Source: Nitratireductor sp. ZSWI3 (GTDB lineage: Bacteria; Pseudomonadota; Alphaproteobacteria; Rhizobiales; Rhizobiaceae). Taken from it: 64,000 nt of DNA. The translations under genes were made by a program, and so were the position numbers. Positions 34,597 to 45,742 of this stretch are shown here, in pieces; within the stretch, counting starts at the first letter, position 1, and each line of letters opens with the position of its first letter. The stretch spans positions 62,001 to 126,000 of the forward strand of contig NZ_JANKOF010000001.1 in the NCBI RefSeq assembly GCF_024655565.1. The letters are read 5' to 3'. The notes below the pieces were generated by a model. That model searched no databases and was not told where the DNA came from. It saw only the letters and a list, made by a program, of their open reading frames with translations.

Positions 34597-35870
34597 ATCT
34601 TGCGATCCTCATAGGAGTCTTCCTGGGCGGTCTGGCGGTTGGCATTCCCGTCGCCGTCACGCTGGGGCTCGCATCGATGGCCTACCTGCTCGCGGCCGGC
34701 ATTCCGCTGGTGGTCATGCCGCAGAAAATGTACGCCGGCATCGATGTGTTCGTCCTGCTGTGCATTCCCGGCTTCATCCTGGCGGGCAACCTGATGAACG
34801 GGGGAGGCATCACCGGCCGCATCATCCGCTTCGCCAACGCCCTCGTCGGGTGGGCGCGCGGCGGCCTCGGCCTCACCAACGTCGCGGGGTCCATGCTCTT
34901 CGGCGGTATCTCCGGCACCGCCGTGGCGGACGCGGCGGCCATCGGCGGCATGATGATCCCCGGCATGAAGAAGGCGGGGTATCCGGCCGATTTTTCCGCC
35001 GCAGTCACGGCGGCCTCTTCCACCGTCGGGCCGATCATTCCGCCCAGCGTGCCGATGATCATCGTCGGAGCCCTGTCTGGCATTTCGGTCGGCAAGATGT
35101 TCATTGCCGGGGCGGTGCCGGGCATCCTGATGGGGGGCGCGATGATGGTGACCACCTATCTCATCGCCCTGAAGCACGGTTTCCCGCGCCAGCCCTGGCA
35201 GGGCGTGCGGGAACTCGGCCGGTCGTTCCTCGGAGCGTTCTGGGCCATCGCGATGACGGCGCTGATCATCGGCGGGCTCCTGAGCGGCCTCGCCACGCCC
35301 ACCGAAACGGCGGTTGTCGCCAGCATCTATGCGTTCGTCGTCGGCAGCTTCGTCTATCGCGAGCTGCCGCTTCGCGCGGTGCCGCGCATCCTCGTCGACA
35401 GCGCCGTTTCCTCCGCCGCCATCCTGGTGCTGGTGGGATTTGCGAATGTGTTCGGCTGGATTCTCGTGTCGGAACGCATTCCGCAGATGATCGCCTCCGC
35501 TGTGCTGTCGCTCACCGACAACAAATATCTCGTCATTCTGCTCATCAACCTCTTGTTGCTGTTCGTCGGGATGTTCATGGAAACCATCGCCGCGCTCATC
35601 ATCCTGTTCGTGCCGCTGCTCACGCTGGCCACGAGCGTCGGCGTCGACCCGCTGCATTTCGCCACCTTCGCGGTGCTCAACCTGATGATCGGCCTGACGA
35701 CGCCGCCGGTCGGCGTCTGCCTGTTCATCTGTGCCAACATCGCCAAACTGCCGCTGACACCGGTGGTGCGGGCGATCGCGCCGTTCCTGCTGACCAATGT
35801 GATCGTGCTGCTCCTGGTCTCGTATGTGCCGGGCTTCGCGACCTGGCTGCCTTCCGTCCTGTTGCCCTAG
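34593..35870 (+). CDS. TRAP transporter large membrane subunit (DctM family)
   Basis: A 425-residue sodium-dependent transporter core with about twelve hydrophobic segments. DctM marks include GGISGTAVADAAAIGGMMIPGM, the SSTVGPIIPPSVPMI motif and a C-terminal TTPPVGVCLFI repeat. It uses the Na+ gradient to move the substrate handed over by DctP. Coupled to dctQ by a four-base overlap; ends nine bases before the dehydrogenase gene. Confidence 0.92.
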   Translation: MNLAILIGVFLGGLAVGIPVAVTLGLASMAYLLAAGIPLVVMPQKMYAGIDVFVLLCIPGFILAGNLMNGGGITGRIIRFANALVGWARGGLGLTNVAGSMLFGGISGTAVADAAAIGGMMIPGMKKAGYPADFSAAVTAASSTVGPIIPPSVPMIIVGALSGISVGKMFIAGAVPGILMGGAMMVTTYLIALKHGFPRQPWQGVRELGRSFLGAFWAIAMTALIIGGLLSGLATPTETAVVASIYAFVVGSFVYRELPLRAVPRILVDSAVSSAAILVLVGFANVFGWILVSERIPQMIASAVLSLTDNKYLVILLINLLLLFVGMFMETIAALIILFVPLLTLATSVGVDPLHFATFAVLNLMIGLTTPPVGVCLFICANIAKLPLTPVVRAIAPFLLTNVIVLLLVSYVPGFATWLPSVLLP

Positions 35871-35879
35871 GAGTAGTGG

Positions 35880-36920
35880 ATGCAAACGCGCGTCTGTAGA
35901 TTGTACGACAAGCATGACCTGCGGATCGAGACGGACACCGTCGGGGAGCCCCAGGCCGGCGAGGTCCTGATCGCCATCGGGGCCGGTGGCATCTGCGGCT
36001 CCGATCTGCACTACTATCACGATGGCGGATTCGGCCCGATCCGGGTGCAGCAGCCGATCATCCTCGGCCACGAGGCGGCGGGCACCGTCGAGGCGGTCGG
36101 CACGGGTGTCGGCGACATCAGGCCGGGCGACCGGGTCGCGCTCAATCCGAGCCGCCCCTGCGGCCACTGCGCCTATTGCGCCGAGGGCCTTTCCCAGCAT
36201 TGCCTCAACATGCGCTTCCTCGGATCGGCACTTCGATTTCCGCATGAACAGGGTGCCTTCCGCGAGCGCATGATCGTCGATGCCGGTCAGTGCGAAAAGA
36301 TCTCGGACGGTACCTCGCTGGCCGAGGCCGCCTGCGCCGAGCCGCTGGCGGTCTGCGTTCATGCCGGCCGGCGCGCCGGGAGCCTGCAGGACAAACGGGT
36401 GCTGGTGACCGGCGCCGGGCCGATCGGCTCCCTGTGCGCTGCGGTGGCGCGCCATGCCGGCGCTCGCGAGGTCGTCGTTACGGACCTCAAGGATGCGGCG
36501 CTCGCCGTTGCCGCCGAAATGGGGGCGACACGCACCGTCAACGTGGCCAAGGATGCCGCCGGCATGGATGCCTATTGTGCCGACAAGGGGTATTTCGACG
36601 TCGTTTTCGAGTGCTCCGCGGCCGCACCGGCGATGCGCGCCGCCCTTGCCGCGGTGCGTCCGCTCGGCACCATCGTGCAGGTCGGCGTGACGGGCGATCT
36701 TCCGGTGCCGATCAACGTGCTTGTCGGCAAGGAAATCAGCCTGAAGGGAACGCACCGCTTCCATGCGGAATATGCCGAGGCCGTGCGCCTGATCGACGAG
36801 CGCGTGATCGACGTGAAGCCGATCATAACGGGGACCTATGCCCTCGAGGACGCGGTTGCGGCGTTCGCCGTCGCCGGCGATCGCTCGCGCTCGGTGAAGG
36901 TCCAGCTGCGCTTCGATTGA
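35880..36920 (+). CDS. Zinc-dependent L-gulonate/L-idonate 5-dehydrogenase (MDR family)
   Basis: A 346-residue medium-chain dehydrogenase. Catalytic zinc ligands are Cys near residue 39 (GICGSDLHYY) and His/Glu in LGHEAAG; a structural zinc lobe has Cys-x2-Cys-x2-Cys-x7-Cys (CGHCAYCAEGLSQHC); and the Rossmann motif is GAGPIGSLCAA. Close in style to L-idonate 5-dehydrogenase. In this operon with UxuA and UxuB, oxidation of L-gulonate to D-fructuronate fits best; L-idonate to 5-ketogluconate is the alternative. It is co-transcribed with the TRAP genes. Confidence 0.85.
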   Translation: MQTRVCRLYDKHDLRIETDTVGEPQAGEVLIAIGAGGICGSDLHYYHDGGFGPIRVQQPIILGHEAAGTVEAVGTGVGDIRPGDRVALNPSRPCGHCAYCAEGLSQHCLNMRFLGSALRFPHEQGAFRERMIVDAGQCEKISDGTSLAEAACAEPLAVCVHAGRRAGSLQDKRVLVTGAGPIGSLCAAVARHAGAREVVVTDLKDAALAVAAEMGATRTVNVAKDAAGMDAYCADKGYFDVVFECSAAAPAMRAALAAVRPLGTIVQVGVTGDLPVPINVLVGKEISLKGTHRFHAEYAEAVRLIDERVIDVKPIITGTYALEDAVAAFAVAGDRSRSVKVQLRFD

Positions 36921-37039
36921 GTGGTGGCCGCCGGCTCTTGTGGGCATTCGGCGGCGTGGCTCGTTTTTGTCGTTTCCCGATTGTATGCAACGATTGAACA
37001 GGCAATGTTGCACCATGAGGAAGGGCGAGCGCTTCACCG

Positions 37040-37981
37040 ATGGATGAGACCCGCGGAACCGAGACGGACCGTGACGTCCAGATCGACCTTATCGCTGTCC
37101 TGGTCGCCGTTATCGCGGGAACGCCGTCGGTGCTGACGATCGGCGGCGGAGACAAGCTGCCGTCGGGTCCGTTCGAGCTGGGGCACCGCTCCCTGCAGTC
37201 CGGTCTGCGCGCCTGGGTGGAGCGACAGACCGGCCATCCGCTCGGCTACATCGAGCAGCTCTACACATTCGCCGACCGCGACCGGTTCGGACGCGGAGCG
37301 GGACGGGCCATATCGATCAGCTATCTCGGGCTGACGCGGCCGGAGGAGGTGGACGGCTCCGCCGAGTCCCGATGGACGCCCTGGTACGCGCACTTTCCGT
37401 GGGAGGATCATCGTGCCGGCCTTCCCGCCGTGCTGGCCGAAAAGATTGAGCCCGGCTTGAAGAAGTGGGCCGCCAGTGGCGGCGACGGGCAAGCGCAGGT
37501 GGCGCGCTGGCAACGCGCGAGCAGCATCTTCGGCTTCGACGACCGATCCTGGAACGAAGAGCTGGTGCTGCAGCGCTACGAGCTTCTTTATGAGGCCGGG
37601 CTGGTGGCGGAGGCGCATCGCAGCCATGGGCCGCAGGCGGGCGACGCGCCGGGCAAGCCGATGTTCGCCGATCATCGACGCATCCTGGCGACGGCCCTTG
37701 CCCGGCTGCGCACCAAGATCAAGTACCGTCCGGTCGTTTTCGAGCTGATGCCGCCCGTCTTCACGCTGCTGCAGTTGCAGCGCACTGTCGAAGCTCTGTC
37801 GGGGCGTCTCGCCCACAAGCAGAATTTCCGGCGCCTGATCGAGCAGCAGGAACTGGTGGAGGAAACCGGCGAGACGGCATCCGACACGGGCGGGCGCCCC
37901 GCCAAGCTGTTTCGCTTCCGCCCCTCCATTCACATGGAGCGAACCCTTATGGGAACGCGTGTTCCGATAACCCGCTCTTGA
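37040..37981 (+). CDS. nadQ: NadQ/NrtR-like Nudix-related regulator of NAD biosynthesis
   Basis: A 313-residue regulator with an N-terminal Nudix-like domain (about 10-215) that lacks a clear catalytic Nudix box, and a C-terminal winged helix like that of NrtR (about 235-300: FTLLQLQRTVEAL, NFRRLIEQQELVEETG, GRPAKLFRFR). Proteins of this kind (NadQ in alphaproteobacteria, COG4111 as I recall) sense a NAD-related ligand and repress nadABC. It lies just before nadABC, and two tandem palindromes fill the 61-base gap. Its TGA contributes the first base of the first operator. Confidence 0.85.
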   Translation: MDETRGTETDRDVQIDLIAVLVAVIAGTPSVLTIGGGDKLPSGPFELGHRSLQSGLRAWVERQTGHPLGYIEQLYTFADRDRFGRGAGRAISISYLGLTRPEEVDGSAESRWTPWYAHFPWEDHRAGLPAVLAEKIEPGLKKWAASGGDGQAQVARWQRASSIFGFDDRSWNEELVLQRYELLYEAGLVAEAHRSHGPQAGDAPGKPMFADHRRILATALARLRTKIKYRPVVFELMPPVFTLLQLQRTVEALSGRLAHKQNFRRLIEQQELVEETGETASDTGGRPAKLFRFRPSIHMERTLMGTRVPITRS

Positions 37982-38005
37982 CTTATGCTTACATTGAGCA
38001 TAAGT
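37981..38005 (+). promoter_or_regulatory. NadQ-type operator 1 upstream of nadA
   Basis: ACTTATGCT and AGCATAAGT are perfect nine-base arms around a seven-base centre. Together with operator 2 it defines a CTTATRCT half-site with a 7-base spacer. Confidence 0.8.
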
Positions 38006-38007
38006 GG

Positions 38008-38030
38008 CTTATACTCTAAATGAGTATAAG
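38008..38030 (+). promoter_or_regulatory. NadQ-type operator 2 upstream of nadA
   Basis: CTTATACTC and GAGTATAAG are perfect nine-base arms around a five-base centre, 26 bases (first base to first base) after operator 1 and 13 bases before the nadA start, so binding would block transcription of nadABC. Confidence 0.8.
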
Positions 38031-38042
38031 AGAGGGTGAGCC

Positions 38043-39017
38043 ATGCATGATCCTTCGGCCCGCGCCGACGCGCTTTACGACAAGGTGCGCCACGTCATTC
38101 CGCCGATGGAATGGCCGGTCTTTCGAGACGATGTCGCGGCAATTCTCGAGCTGAAGCGGCAACGCGATGCGGTGATCCTGGCGCACAACTACCAGACGCC
38201 GGAGATCTTCCATTGCGTGGCCGACATCGTCGGCGACAGCCTCGCGCTTGCCCGCAAGGCAATGGAGGTCGAAGCCGGCGTGATCGTCCTGGCCGGCGTG
38301 CATTTCATGGCTGAGACGGCCAAATTGCTGAATCCCGGCAAGACGGTGCTGATCCCGGACACGGAGGCGGGTTGCTCGCTGGCCGAATCCGTGACGCCCG
38401 CCGATGTGCGTCTGATGCGCGAGCGCTATCCGGACGTGCCCGTCGTCACCTACGTCAACACCTCGGCTGCGGTGAAGGCGGAGGCCGACATCTGCTGTAC
38501 CTCGGGCAACGCCCGCCAGGTGGTGGAATCCCTCGGATCCTCGCGGGTCATCATGATCCCGGACGAGTTCCTCGCCCAGAACGTCGCCGCGGAGACCGAT
38601 GTCGAGATTATCGCCTGGAAAGGGCATTGCGAGGTGCACGAGCTGTTCGAAGCGAGCGACATCCGCGAGTTGCGCGAGGCGTATCCGGGCGTCACGGTGC
38701 TCGCCCATCCGGAATGTCCCCCGGAGGTGGTCGCCGAGGCCGATTTTTCCGGATCGACCGCTGCCATGACGGACTATGTGGCGACGCGCAAGCCGCCGCG
38801 TGTCGCCCTGATGACGGAATGCTCGATGAGCGACAACGTTGCCGTTGCCCATCCGGATGTCGAGTTCGTCCGTCCGTGCAATCTGTGCCCGCACATGAAG
38901 CGCATCACGCTCGCCAACATCCGCGAGGCGTTGGAGCACGATCGCCACGAGGTGACGATCGACCCCTTGGTGGCACGCCGTGCGCGGCTGTCCGTCGAGC
39001 GGATGCTGGCCGTATGA
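38043..39017 (+). CDS. nadA: Quinolinate synthase
   Basis: A 324-residue [4Fe-4S] enzyme condensing iminoaspartate with dihydroxyacetone phosphate to quinolinate. The three cluster cysteines lie in [19 protein letters not shown] and [10 protein letters not shown] segments. Start 38043 follows GAGAGGGTGAG. First gene of nadABC, whose members overlap or nearly touch, downstream of two operators. Confidence 0.95.
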   Translation: MHDPSARADALYDKVRHVIPPMEWPVFRDDVAAILELKRQRDAVILAHNYQTPEIFHCVADIVGDSLALARKAMEVEAGVIVLAGVHFMAETAKLLNPGKTVLIPDTEAGCSLAESVTPADVRLMRERYPDVPVVTYVNTSAAVKAEADICCTSGNARQVVESLGSSRVIMIPDEFLAQNVAAETDVEIIAWKGHCEVHELFEASDIRELREAYPGVTVLAHPECPPEVVAEADFSGSTAAMTDYVATRKPPRVALMTECSMSDNVAVAHPDVEFVRPCNLCPHMKRITLANIREALEHDRHEVTIDPLVARRARLSVERMLAV

Positions 39018-40543
39018 GCCCTCGCGGTCTTGACGGTCGGCCGGTCATCATCGGGAGCGGCATCGCCGGCCTGATGACGGCCCTCTCATTGGCGCCGGAG
39101 CCCGTGGTGCTGATCACGAAAGCGTCTCTCGGCGCCGCGTCTTCGAGCGAACTCGCCCAAGGCGGACTGGCCGCAGCGCTCGGTGTCGACGACGATCCGG
39201 CTCTGCATCAGGCCGATACGGTGGCGGCGGGCGCCGGGCTTTGCGATGTCGCGGTTGCGCGACGCGTCGCGGAGGCCGCGCCCGCTGCCGTCGAGCGGCT
39301 GGTCGGGTTCGGCGTGCGGTTCGACCGGACGGCAAACGGGAGCCTCGCGCTGGGGCTCGAGGCGGCCCATTCCCGTCGTCGCATCCTTCACGCGGCCGGT
39401 GACGGGACAGGCCGCGAGATCATAAGGGCGTTGGTCGACAGGGTGCAGAGCACGCATTCGATCACGGTGCTCGAGCACGTCGAAGTGCGCCGGCTCATTA
39501 CCGGGGACGGCCGGGTGCTTGGGGTCCTGGCGCAGCATGCAGACGGTCCGGTCCGGCTCGCGACCGACAGCGTCGTGATCGCCACCGGCGGCGTCGGCGG
39601 GCTGTTCGCCGACACGACCAACGCGCCTGGCTGCTGGGGACAGGGGTTGATGCTCGCTGCGTCCGCCGGCGCGGAGCTGGCCGATCTCGAGTTCGTCCAG
39701 TTTCATCCGACCGCGCTTCATGGCGCGTCCCGTCCCATGCGTCTGATCAGCGAGGCCGTCCGCGGCGAGGGAGCCGTGCTGGTCGATGAGACGGGGTGGC
39801 GTTTCCTGGAAGAGGTTCCGGGGGCCGAGCTTGCCCCGCGCGACGTGGTGACCCGCGCCGTGACGGCGCATCTGCGGAACGGGCATTCCGTCTTTCTCGA
39901 CGCAAGGCGAAGCCTGGGCGCAGCCTTCGCAGAACGCTTTCCGACCATCGACGCGCATTGTCTAAGCGCGGGCATCGATCCGGCCCGCGATCTCGTTCCG
40001 ATACGCCCGGCAGCGCATTACCATATGGGCGGCATCGCGGTGGACGATATGGGGCGCAGCACGGTGGAAGGCCTGTGGGCCTGTGGTGAAGCCGCCTGCA
40101 CCGGGCTCCACGGCGCGAACCGTCTGGCCAGCAATTCGCTGGTCGAGGCGGCGGTGTTCGCCGATCGCGTGGCGCAGGATATTTCCGGCAGGCCGGCGCG
40201 TGCGGTCCGCTCGTGCCCCACGGTCGGCATGCCCGCAAGGCCGGACCCCGAAGCCGTGCGCGGCATCGTTTCCGCAGCGCTCGGGATCGTGCGTCACGGC
40301 GACGAGCTGCGCCGCGCGATCGCCATCTTGTCGCCCGTGGCCGGCACGAATGACGCAGCCGCTCTGGCGCTGATGATAGCGGTCGCGGCCCTCGAGCGAG
40401 AGGAAAGTCGCGGCGCACACTGGCGCGCCGATTTTCCACACCAGAGTTCGATCGCCCTCCATTCGCGCCTGACGCTTCGGGACGCGATGGCGGCGTCTTC
40501 CCGCATTGTCGGCGAACCGGCATCACTGGTACGGAGTGCCTGA
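39014..40543 (+). CDS. nadB: L-aspartate oxidase
   Basis: A 509-residue flavoenzyme oxidising L-aspartate to iminoaspartate for NadA. N-terminal [11 protein letters not shown] motif, the [15 protein letters not shown] segment, HARR-like [14 protein letters not shown], and [45 protein letters not shown]/substrate region are family hallmarks (each listed in pieces as read along the protein). The start overlaps the nadA stop (ATGA). About 20-30 residues shorter than E. coli NadB because of a short C-terminal domain. Confidence 0.93.
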   Translation: MSPRGLDGRPVIIGSGIAGLMTALSLAPEPVVLITKASLGAASSSELAQGGLAAALGVDDDPALHQADTVAAGAGLCDVAVARRVAEAAPAAVERLVGFGVRFDRTANGSLALGLEAAHSRRRILHAAGDGTGREIIRALVDRVQSTHSITVLEHVEVRRLITGDGRVLGVLAQHADGPVRLATDSVVIATGGVGGLFADTTNAPGCWGQGLMLAASAGAELADLEFVQFHPTALHGASRPMRLISEAVRGEGAVLVDETGWRFLEEVPGAELAPRDVVTRAVTAHLRNGHSVFLDARRSLGAAFAERFPTIDAHCLSAGIDPARDLVPIRPAAHYHMGGIAVDDMGRSTVEGLWACGEAACTGLHGANRLASNSLVEAAVFADRVAQDISGRPARAVRSCPTVGMPARPDPEAVRGIVSAALGIVRHGDELRRAIAILSPVAGTNDAAALALMIAVAALEREESRGAHWRADFPHQSSIALHSRLTLRDAMAASSRIVGEPASLVRSA

Positions 40544-40547
40544 CACC

Positions 40548-41408
40548 ATGACCCTTGCGCCTCTCCCGATCGTCATGCTGGAACCCCTGGTGCGGGCGGC
40601 TTTCCTGGAGGATCTCGGTCGCGCCGGCGACATCACGACCGCGGCGATCGTTCCTGCCGACCTGTGCGAGGCGATGGTTCTTTGCAGCCGGCAGACGGGC
40701 GTTGTGGCCGGGCTCGACCTGGCCATGCTCGCCTTCCGCCTCATCGACCCGTCGCTCGAATTCGCGGTGCAGCGCGCGGATGGCAGTGCGGTGCGGCCGG
40801 GCGATGTGATCGCCAGCGTGAGCGGCCCGGCGCGCGGTCTGCTGACCGCGGAGCGCACGGCTCTCAATTTTCTCTGCCATCTGAGCGGCATCGCCTCGGC
40901 GACGCGTCAGGTGGTCGAGGCGGTGCAGCAATATCCCGCTCACATCGTCTGCACGCGCAAGACGACGCCCGGCCTGCGGGCGGTGGAGAAATACGCCGTG
41001 CGCGCCGGCGGCGGCTCCAACCACCGCTTCGGACTCGATGACGCCGTGCTCATCAAGGACAATCACATCGCCGTCGCGGGCAGCCTGCGCACCGCCATCG
41101 AAAGGGCCCGGGCGCATTGCGGCCACATGGTCAAGATCGAAGTGGAGGTCGACACGCTCGACCAATTGGAGGAAGCGCTGAAGACCGGTGTCGACGCGGT
41201 GCTGCTCGACAACATGATGCCGGAAACGCTCGCCCTTGCGGTCGCCATGGTGGGCGGACGGGCGATCACCGAGGCTTCGGGCCGGGTCACGCCGGAGACC
41301 GCTCCGGCCATCGCCTCGACCGGTGTCGACCTGATCTCCATCGGCTGGCTGACCCACAGTGCGCCGATCCTCGACATCGGGCTCGACCATGCCGGGCAGG
41401 GCGGCTGA
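40548..41408 (+). CDS. nadC: Nicotinate-nucleotide pyrophosphorylase (quinolinate phosphoribosyltransferase)
   Basis: A 286-residue type II phosphoribosyltransferase converting quinolinate and PRPP to nicotinate mononucleotide. Motifs include ERTALNFLCHLSGIAS, CTRKTTPGLR with the catalytic Arg/Lys, and the IKDNHI and EVEVDTL segments. Starts four bases after nadB and ends three bases before the convergent iclR stop. Confidence 0.95.
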   Translation: MTLAPLPIVMLEPLVRAAFLEDLGRAGDITTAAIVPADLCEAMVLCSRQTGVVAGLDLAMLAFRLIDPSLEFAVQRADGSAVRPGDVIASVSGPARGLLTAERTALNFLCHLSGIASATRQVVEAVQQYPAHIVCTRKTTPGLRAVEKYAVRAGGGSNHRFGLDDAVLIKDNHIAVAGSLRTAIERARAHCGHMVKIEVEVDTLDQLEEALKTGVDAVLLDNMMPETLALAVAMVGGRAITEASGRVTPETAPAIASTGVDLISIGWLTHSAPILDIGLDHAGQGG

Positions 41409-41411
41409 CGA

Positions 41412-42179
41412 TCAGATGATCGACAGTTTCTCGGCGACCGCCTGCAGCGAAGCGAGCGCGGTTTCCACGTCGGCCACGTTCTCCGTGTCCAGGCGCTGGA
41501 AATAGGGGCAGGTGAGGACGGCGAGCGCATCGCCGGAAGGGGCGAAGACGGGAACCGAGATGTCGCGGACGCCGACCAGCTGCAGGCTCTCGCCGATGCG
41601 ATAGCCTTTGCTGCGCACGTCTTCGAGCGCGCTCTCCATGCCGGCCAGATGGCGCGCCTGATCGGCGCTCCCCCATATGGCGAGGGTCTCGTTGCGCCGC
41701 TCCGGGCTCTGGAAGGCGAGCAGGGTCTGTCCCGATCCCGTGGTGAGCAGGTCGAGCTGGGCGCCCGTGCGCAGCCGAAACTCCCAGTTGGCGGGGCTGC
41801 TCGCCTGGGCGATGACGATGGCATGGCCGCGCTCCGGTGCCACCAGATGCACGGATTGCTGGGTCTTTCGGGCGAACAGATCCATCAGCGGCAGGGCGCG
41901 CGCCACCAGGCGGCGCAGGGGCGGATGCTGGCTCCCGAGCATGAACAGCTTCATGGTCAGCGTGTAGCGGTCGCCCTCGATGGAGCGGCTCACATAGTTG
42001 CGCGCCACCAGCCGCTCGAGCATGCGGTAGATCTCGCTCGGGCCGCGCCCCATGGCCTTGACGATCTCGGCCCGCGTCAGGCCGTTGGCCTGGCTCGACA
42101 GGAGCTCCAGAATGTCGAGCCCTTTGTCGAGAGCCGGCGCGCGATAGCGGTCTTCGGTGGCAGTTTTCTTGCTGTTCAA
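41412..42179 (-). CDS. IclR-family regulator of the L-fucose locus
   Basis: A 255-residue IclR regulator: winged helix at about residues 12-72 (GLTRAEIVKAMGRGPSEIYRMLERL) and a GAF-like effector domain after it. I use the TTG at 42179 because GGAGG lies seven bases upstream; another TTG at 42230 has no ribosome site, and no ATG fits. It is divergent from the fucose genes, with a large AT-rich palindrome between them, and probably senses L-fucose or a pathway intermediate. Confidence 0.88.
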   Translation of the reverse strand: MNSKKTATEDRYRAPALDKGLDILELLSSQANGLTRAEIVKAMGRGPSEIYRMLERLVARNYVSRSIEGDRYTLTMKLFMLGSQHPPLRRLVARALPLMDLFARKTQQSVHLVAPERGHAIVIAQASSPANWEFRLRTGAQLDLLTTGSGQTLLAFQSPERRNETLAIWGSADQARHLAGMESALEDVRSKGYRIGESLQLVGVRDISVPVFAPSGDALAVLTCPYFQRLDTENVADVETALASLQAVAEKLSII

Positions 42180-42250
42180 ATGCTCGTCCTCCGAACGCCT
42201 GCTTTGATGAGGCGGAAGCGCCTTTGTCAACTTAGTTGTTGCAAAGAGCT

Positions 42251-42281
42251 TTTATATATGAATAGAATGTTCGTATATAAA
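42251..42281. promoter_or_regulatory. IclR operator candidate in the iclR-fuc divergent region
   Basis: TTTATATATGAA and TTCGTATATAAA are 12-base arms with one mismatch around a seven-base centre, in otherwise GC-rich DNA. It lies 72 bases from iclR and 40 bases from the SDR start, suited to control both. Confidence 0.7.
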
Positions 42282-42320
42282 CGATGATCGAGCTTCGGCT
42301 CAACAGGGAGGAGTCATCGT

Positions 42321-43070
42321 ATGCGACTTCAGGGCAAGCGGATTCTCATCTCGGCCGCGGCGCAGGGCATGGGCCGTGCCAGCGCGCTCGCCTGTGCGGC
42401 GGAAGGCGCATCGGTCGTCGCCGTCGATATCGATGAAGACGGGCTTGCAACGCTCGCCGGCGAGGGCAACGGCATCGAGGTGCACCGTCTCGATGTCCGC
42501 GACCGGGCCGCGATCGACGCGCTGGCAGCGCGGACCGGCGGGCTGGACGGCCTCTTCAATTGCGCGGGCTTCGTTCATCACGGCACCGTTCTCGACGTCT
42601 CGGAAGAGGACTGGGCGTTCAGCGTCGATCTGAACGTGACCTCCATGTACCGCATGACCCAGGCGTTCCTGCCCGCCATGCTGGAGCGTGCCGGCGAGAC
42701 GGGCGGTGCCGCCATCCTCAACATGGCCTCCATGGCCTCTTCCATCAAAGGCTTCGTGAACCGTGCCGTCTATGGCACGACCAAGGCCGCGGTGATCGGC
42801 CTGACCAAGTCGATCGCGGCGGATTTCGTCACCCGGGGGCTGCGCTGCAACGCGCTTTGCCCCGGCACCGTCGACACGCCCTCGCTGCGTGGCCGCATCG
42901 CCTCGGCGGCGGATCCGGTGCAGGCGGAGAAGGACTTCATCGCCCGCCAGCCCATGGGGCGGCTTGCGACCGTCGACGATATCACGCCGCTCGTCGTGTA
43001 CCTGCTGTCGGACGAGAGCCGGTTCATGACGGGGCAGGCCGTGCTTGTCGATGGCGGCGTGACGATCTGA
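42321..43070 (+). CDS. SDR-family 2-keto-3-deoxy-L-fuconate dehydrogenase
   Basis: A 249-residue short-chain dehydrogenase with a QGMGRA cofactor motif, NCAGF, and catalytic Ser/Tyr/Lys in [11 protein letters not shown] and YGTTKAAV. In the Xanthomonas-type L-fucose pathway an SDR oxidises 2-keto-3-deoxy-L-fuconate to the 2,4-diketo acid; every other enzyme of that pathway is in this cluster, which supports the assignment. Good GGGAGGAG ribosome site. First gene of the operon. Confidence 0.85.
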   Translation: MRLQGKRILISAAAQGMGRASALACAAEGASVVAVDIDEDGLATLAGEGNGIEVHRLDVRDRAAIDALAARTGGLDGLFNCAGFVHHGTVLDVSEEDWAFSVDLNVTSMYRMTQAFLPAMLERAGETGGAAILNMASMASSIKGFVNRAVYGTTKAAVIGLTKSIAADFVTRGLRCNALCPGTVDTPSLRGRIASAADPVQAEKDFIARQPMGRLATVDDITPLVVYLLSDESRFMTGQAVLVDGGVTI

Positions 43071-43077
43071 CGATCCG

Positions 43078-44651
<1,574 letters not shown>

Positions 44652-44655
<4 letters not shown>

Positions 44656-45659
44656 GCACCGTTGAAGCAAGCCCGCGCGCCAGCCTTGCCGCGCGCCTCT
44701 TCCAGTCGGGGGCGCATCAGAAGCTGCTTGCCTTCGCGAGCCTGGTGATCCTCCTGATCGGCTTCTCGCTTGCCTCGCCCAGCTTCATGCAGACGTCGAA
44801 CATCATCGCCATCCTGCAGGCGACGTCGGTGAACGGCGTGCTGGCCATCGCCGCGACGCTGGTGATCATAACCGGCGGCATCGACCTGTCGGTCGGCACG
44901 CTGATGACCTTCTGCGCGGTGATCGCCGGCGTCGTCCTGACCTATTGGGGCATGCCGCTGCCCGTCGGCATCGTTGCGGCGATCGCCGCCGGAGCCCTGT
45001 GCGGTCTCACCTCGGGAACCTTCGTCGCCAAGATGAAGATACCGCCCTTCATCGCCACCCTCGGCATGATGTTGATGCTGAAGGGGCTCTCGCTGGTCAT
45101 CTCGGGCACGCGGCCGATCTATTTCAACGACACGCCGGGCTTCACCGAAATTTCGCGCGGCTCGCTGATCGGCGCGGTCATTCCGGGCCTGCCCATCCCC
45201 AACGGCGTGCTCATCCTTTTCCTGGTGGCGATGGCGGCGAGCTACATCCTCGGCCGCACGGTGCTTGGCCGCTACACCTTCGCGCTCGGATCCAACGAGG
45301 AGTCCGTGCGCCTGTCCGGAGTGAACACGGATGCCTGGAAGATGGCCGTCTATGCCCTGGCCGGCGGCATCTGCGGCATTGCCGGATTGCTGATCGCATC
45401 GCGCCTCAACTCGGCCCAGCCGGCGCTGGGCCTCGGCTACGAGCTGGAGGCGATCGCCGCCGTCGTCATCGGAGGCACGTCGCTTGCCGGCGGGCGTGGC
45501 TCCATCCTCGGCACGCTGATCGGTGCGCTCATCATGGCGGTCCTGGCAAACGGATTGCGCATCCTGTCGGTCGCACAGGAGTGGCAGACCGTGGTGACGG
45601 GCGCGATCATCATTCTCGCCGTCTATGCCGACATGATGCGCAAGCGCCGCATGGGCTGA
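44652..45659 (+). CDS. Sugar ABC transporter permease (RbsC type)
   Basis: A 335-residue inner-membrane protein with eight to ten hydrophobic segments and the RbsC-type signatures [11 protein letters not shown] and [16 protein letters not shown], plus [12 protein letters not shown] near the end. Overlaps the ATPase gene by four bases and precedes the binding-protein gene. Confidence 0.9.
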
Positions 45660-45742
45660 GCTCAACGAAGAAGAGGGCGGGCAACGCCCCGGAATCTCGC
45701 CAGATCGAAGAGTGAGTGTGAACGGAACCGGAGGAGACAAAC

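Noticed and set aside
34482-37037. Very long open frame on the minus strand opposite dctM and the dehydrogenase gene
   Set aside because: Its product is arginine/histidine-rich low-complexity protein caused by GC-rich third positions of the real plus-strand genes; no domain or ribosome site.
37015-37047. Ten-codon frame overlapping the nadQ start
   Set aside because: Too short, with no ribosome site, and in a different frame from nadQ.
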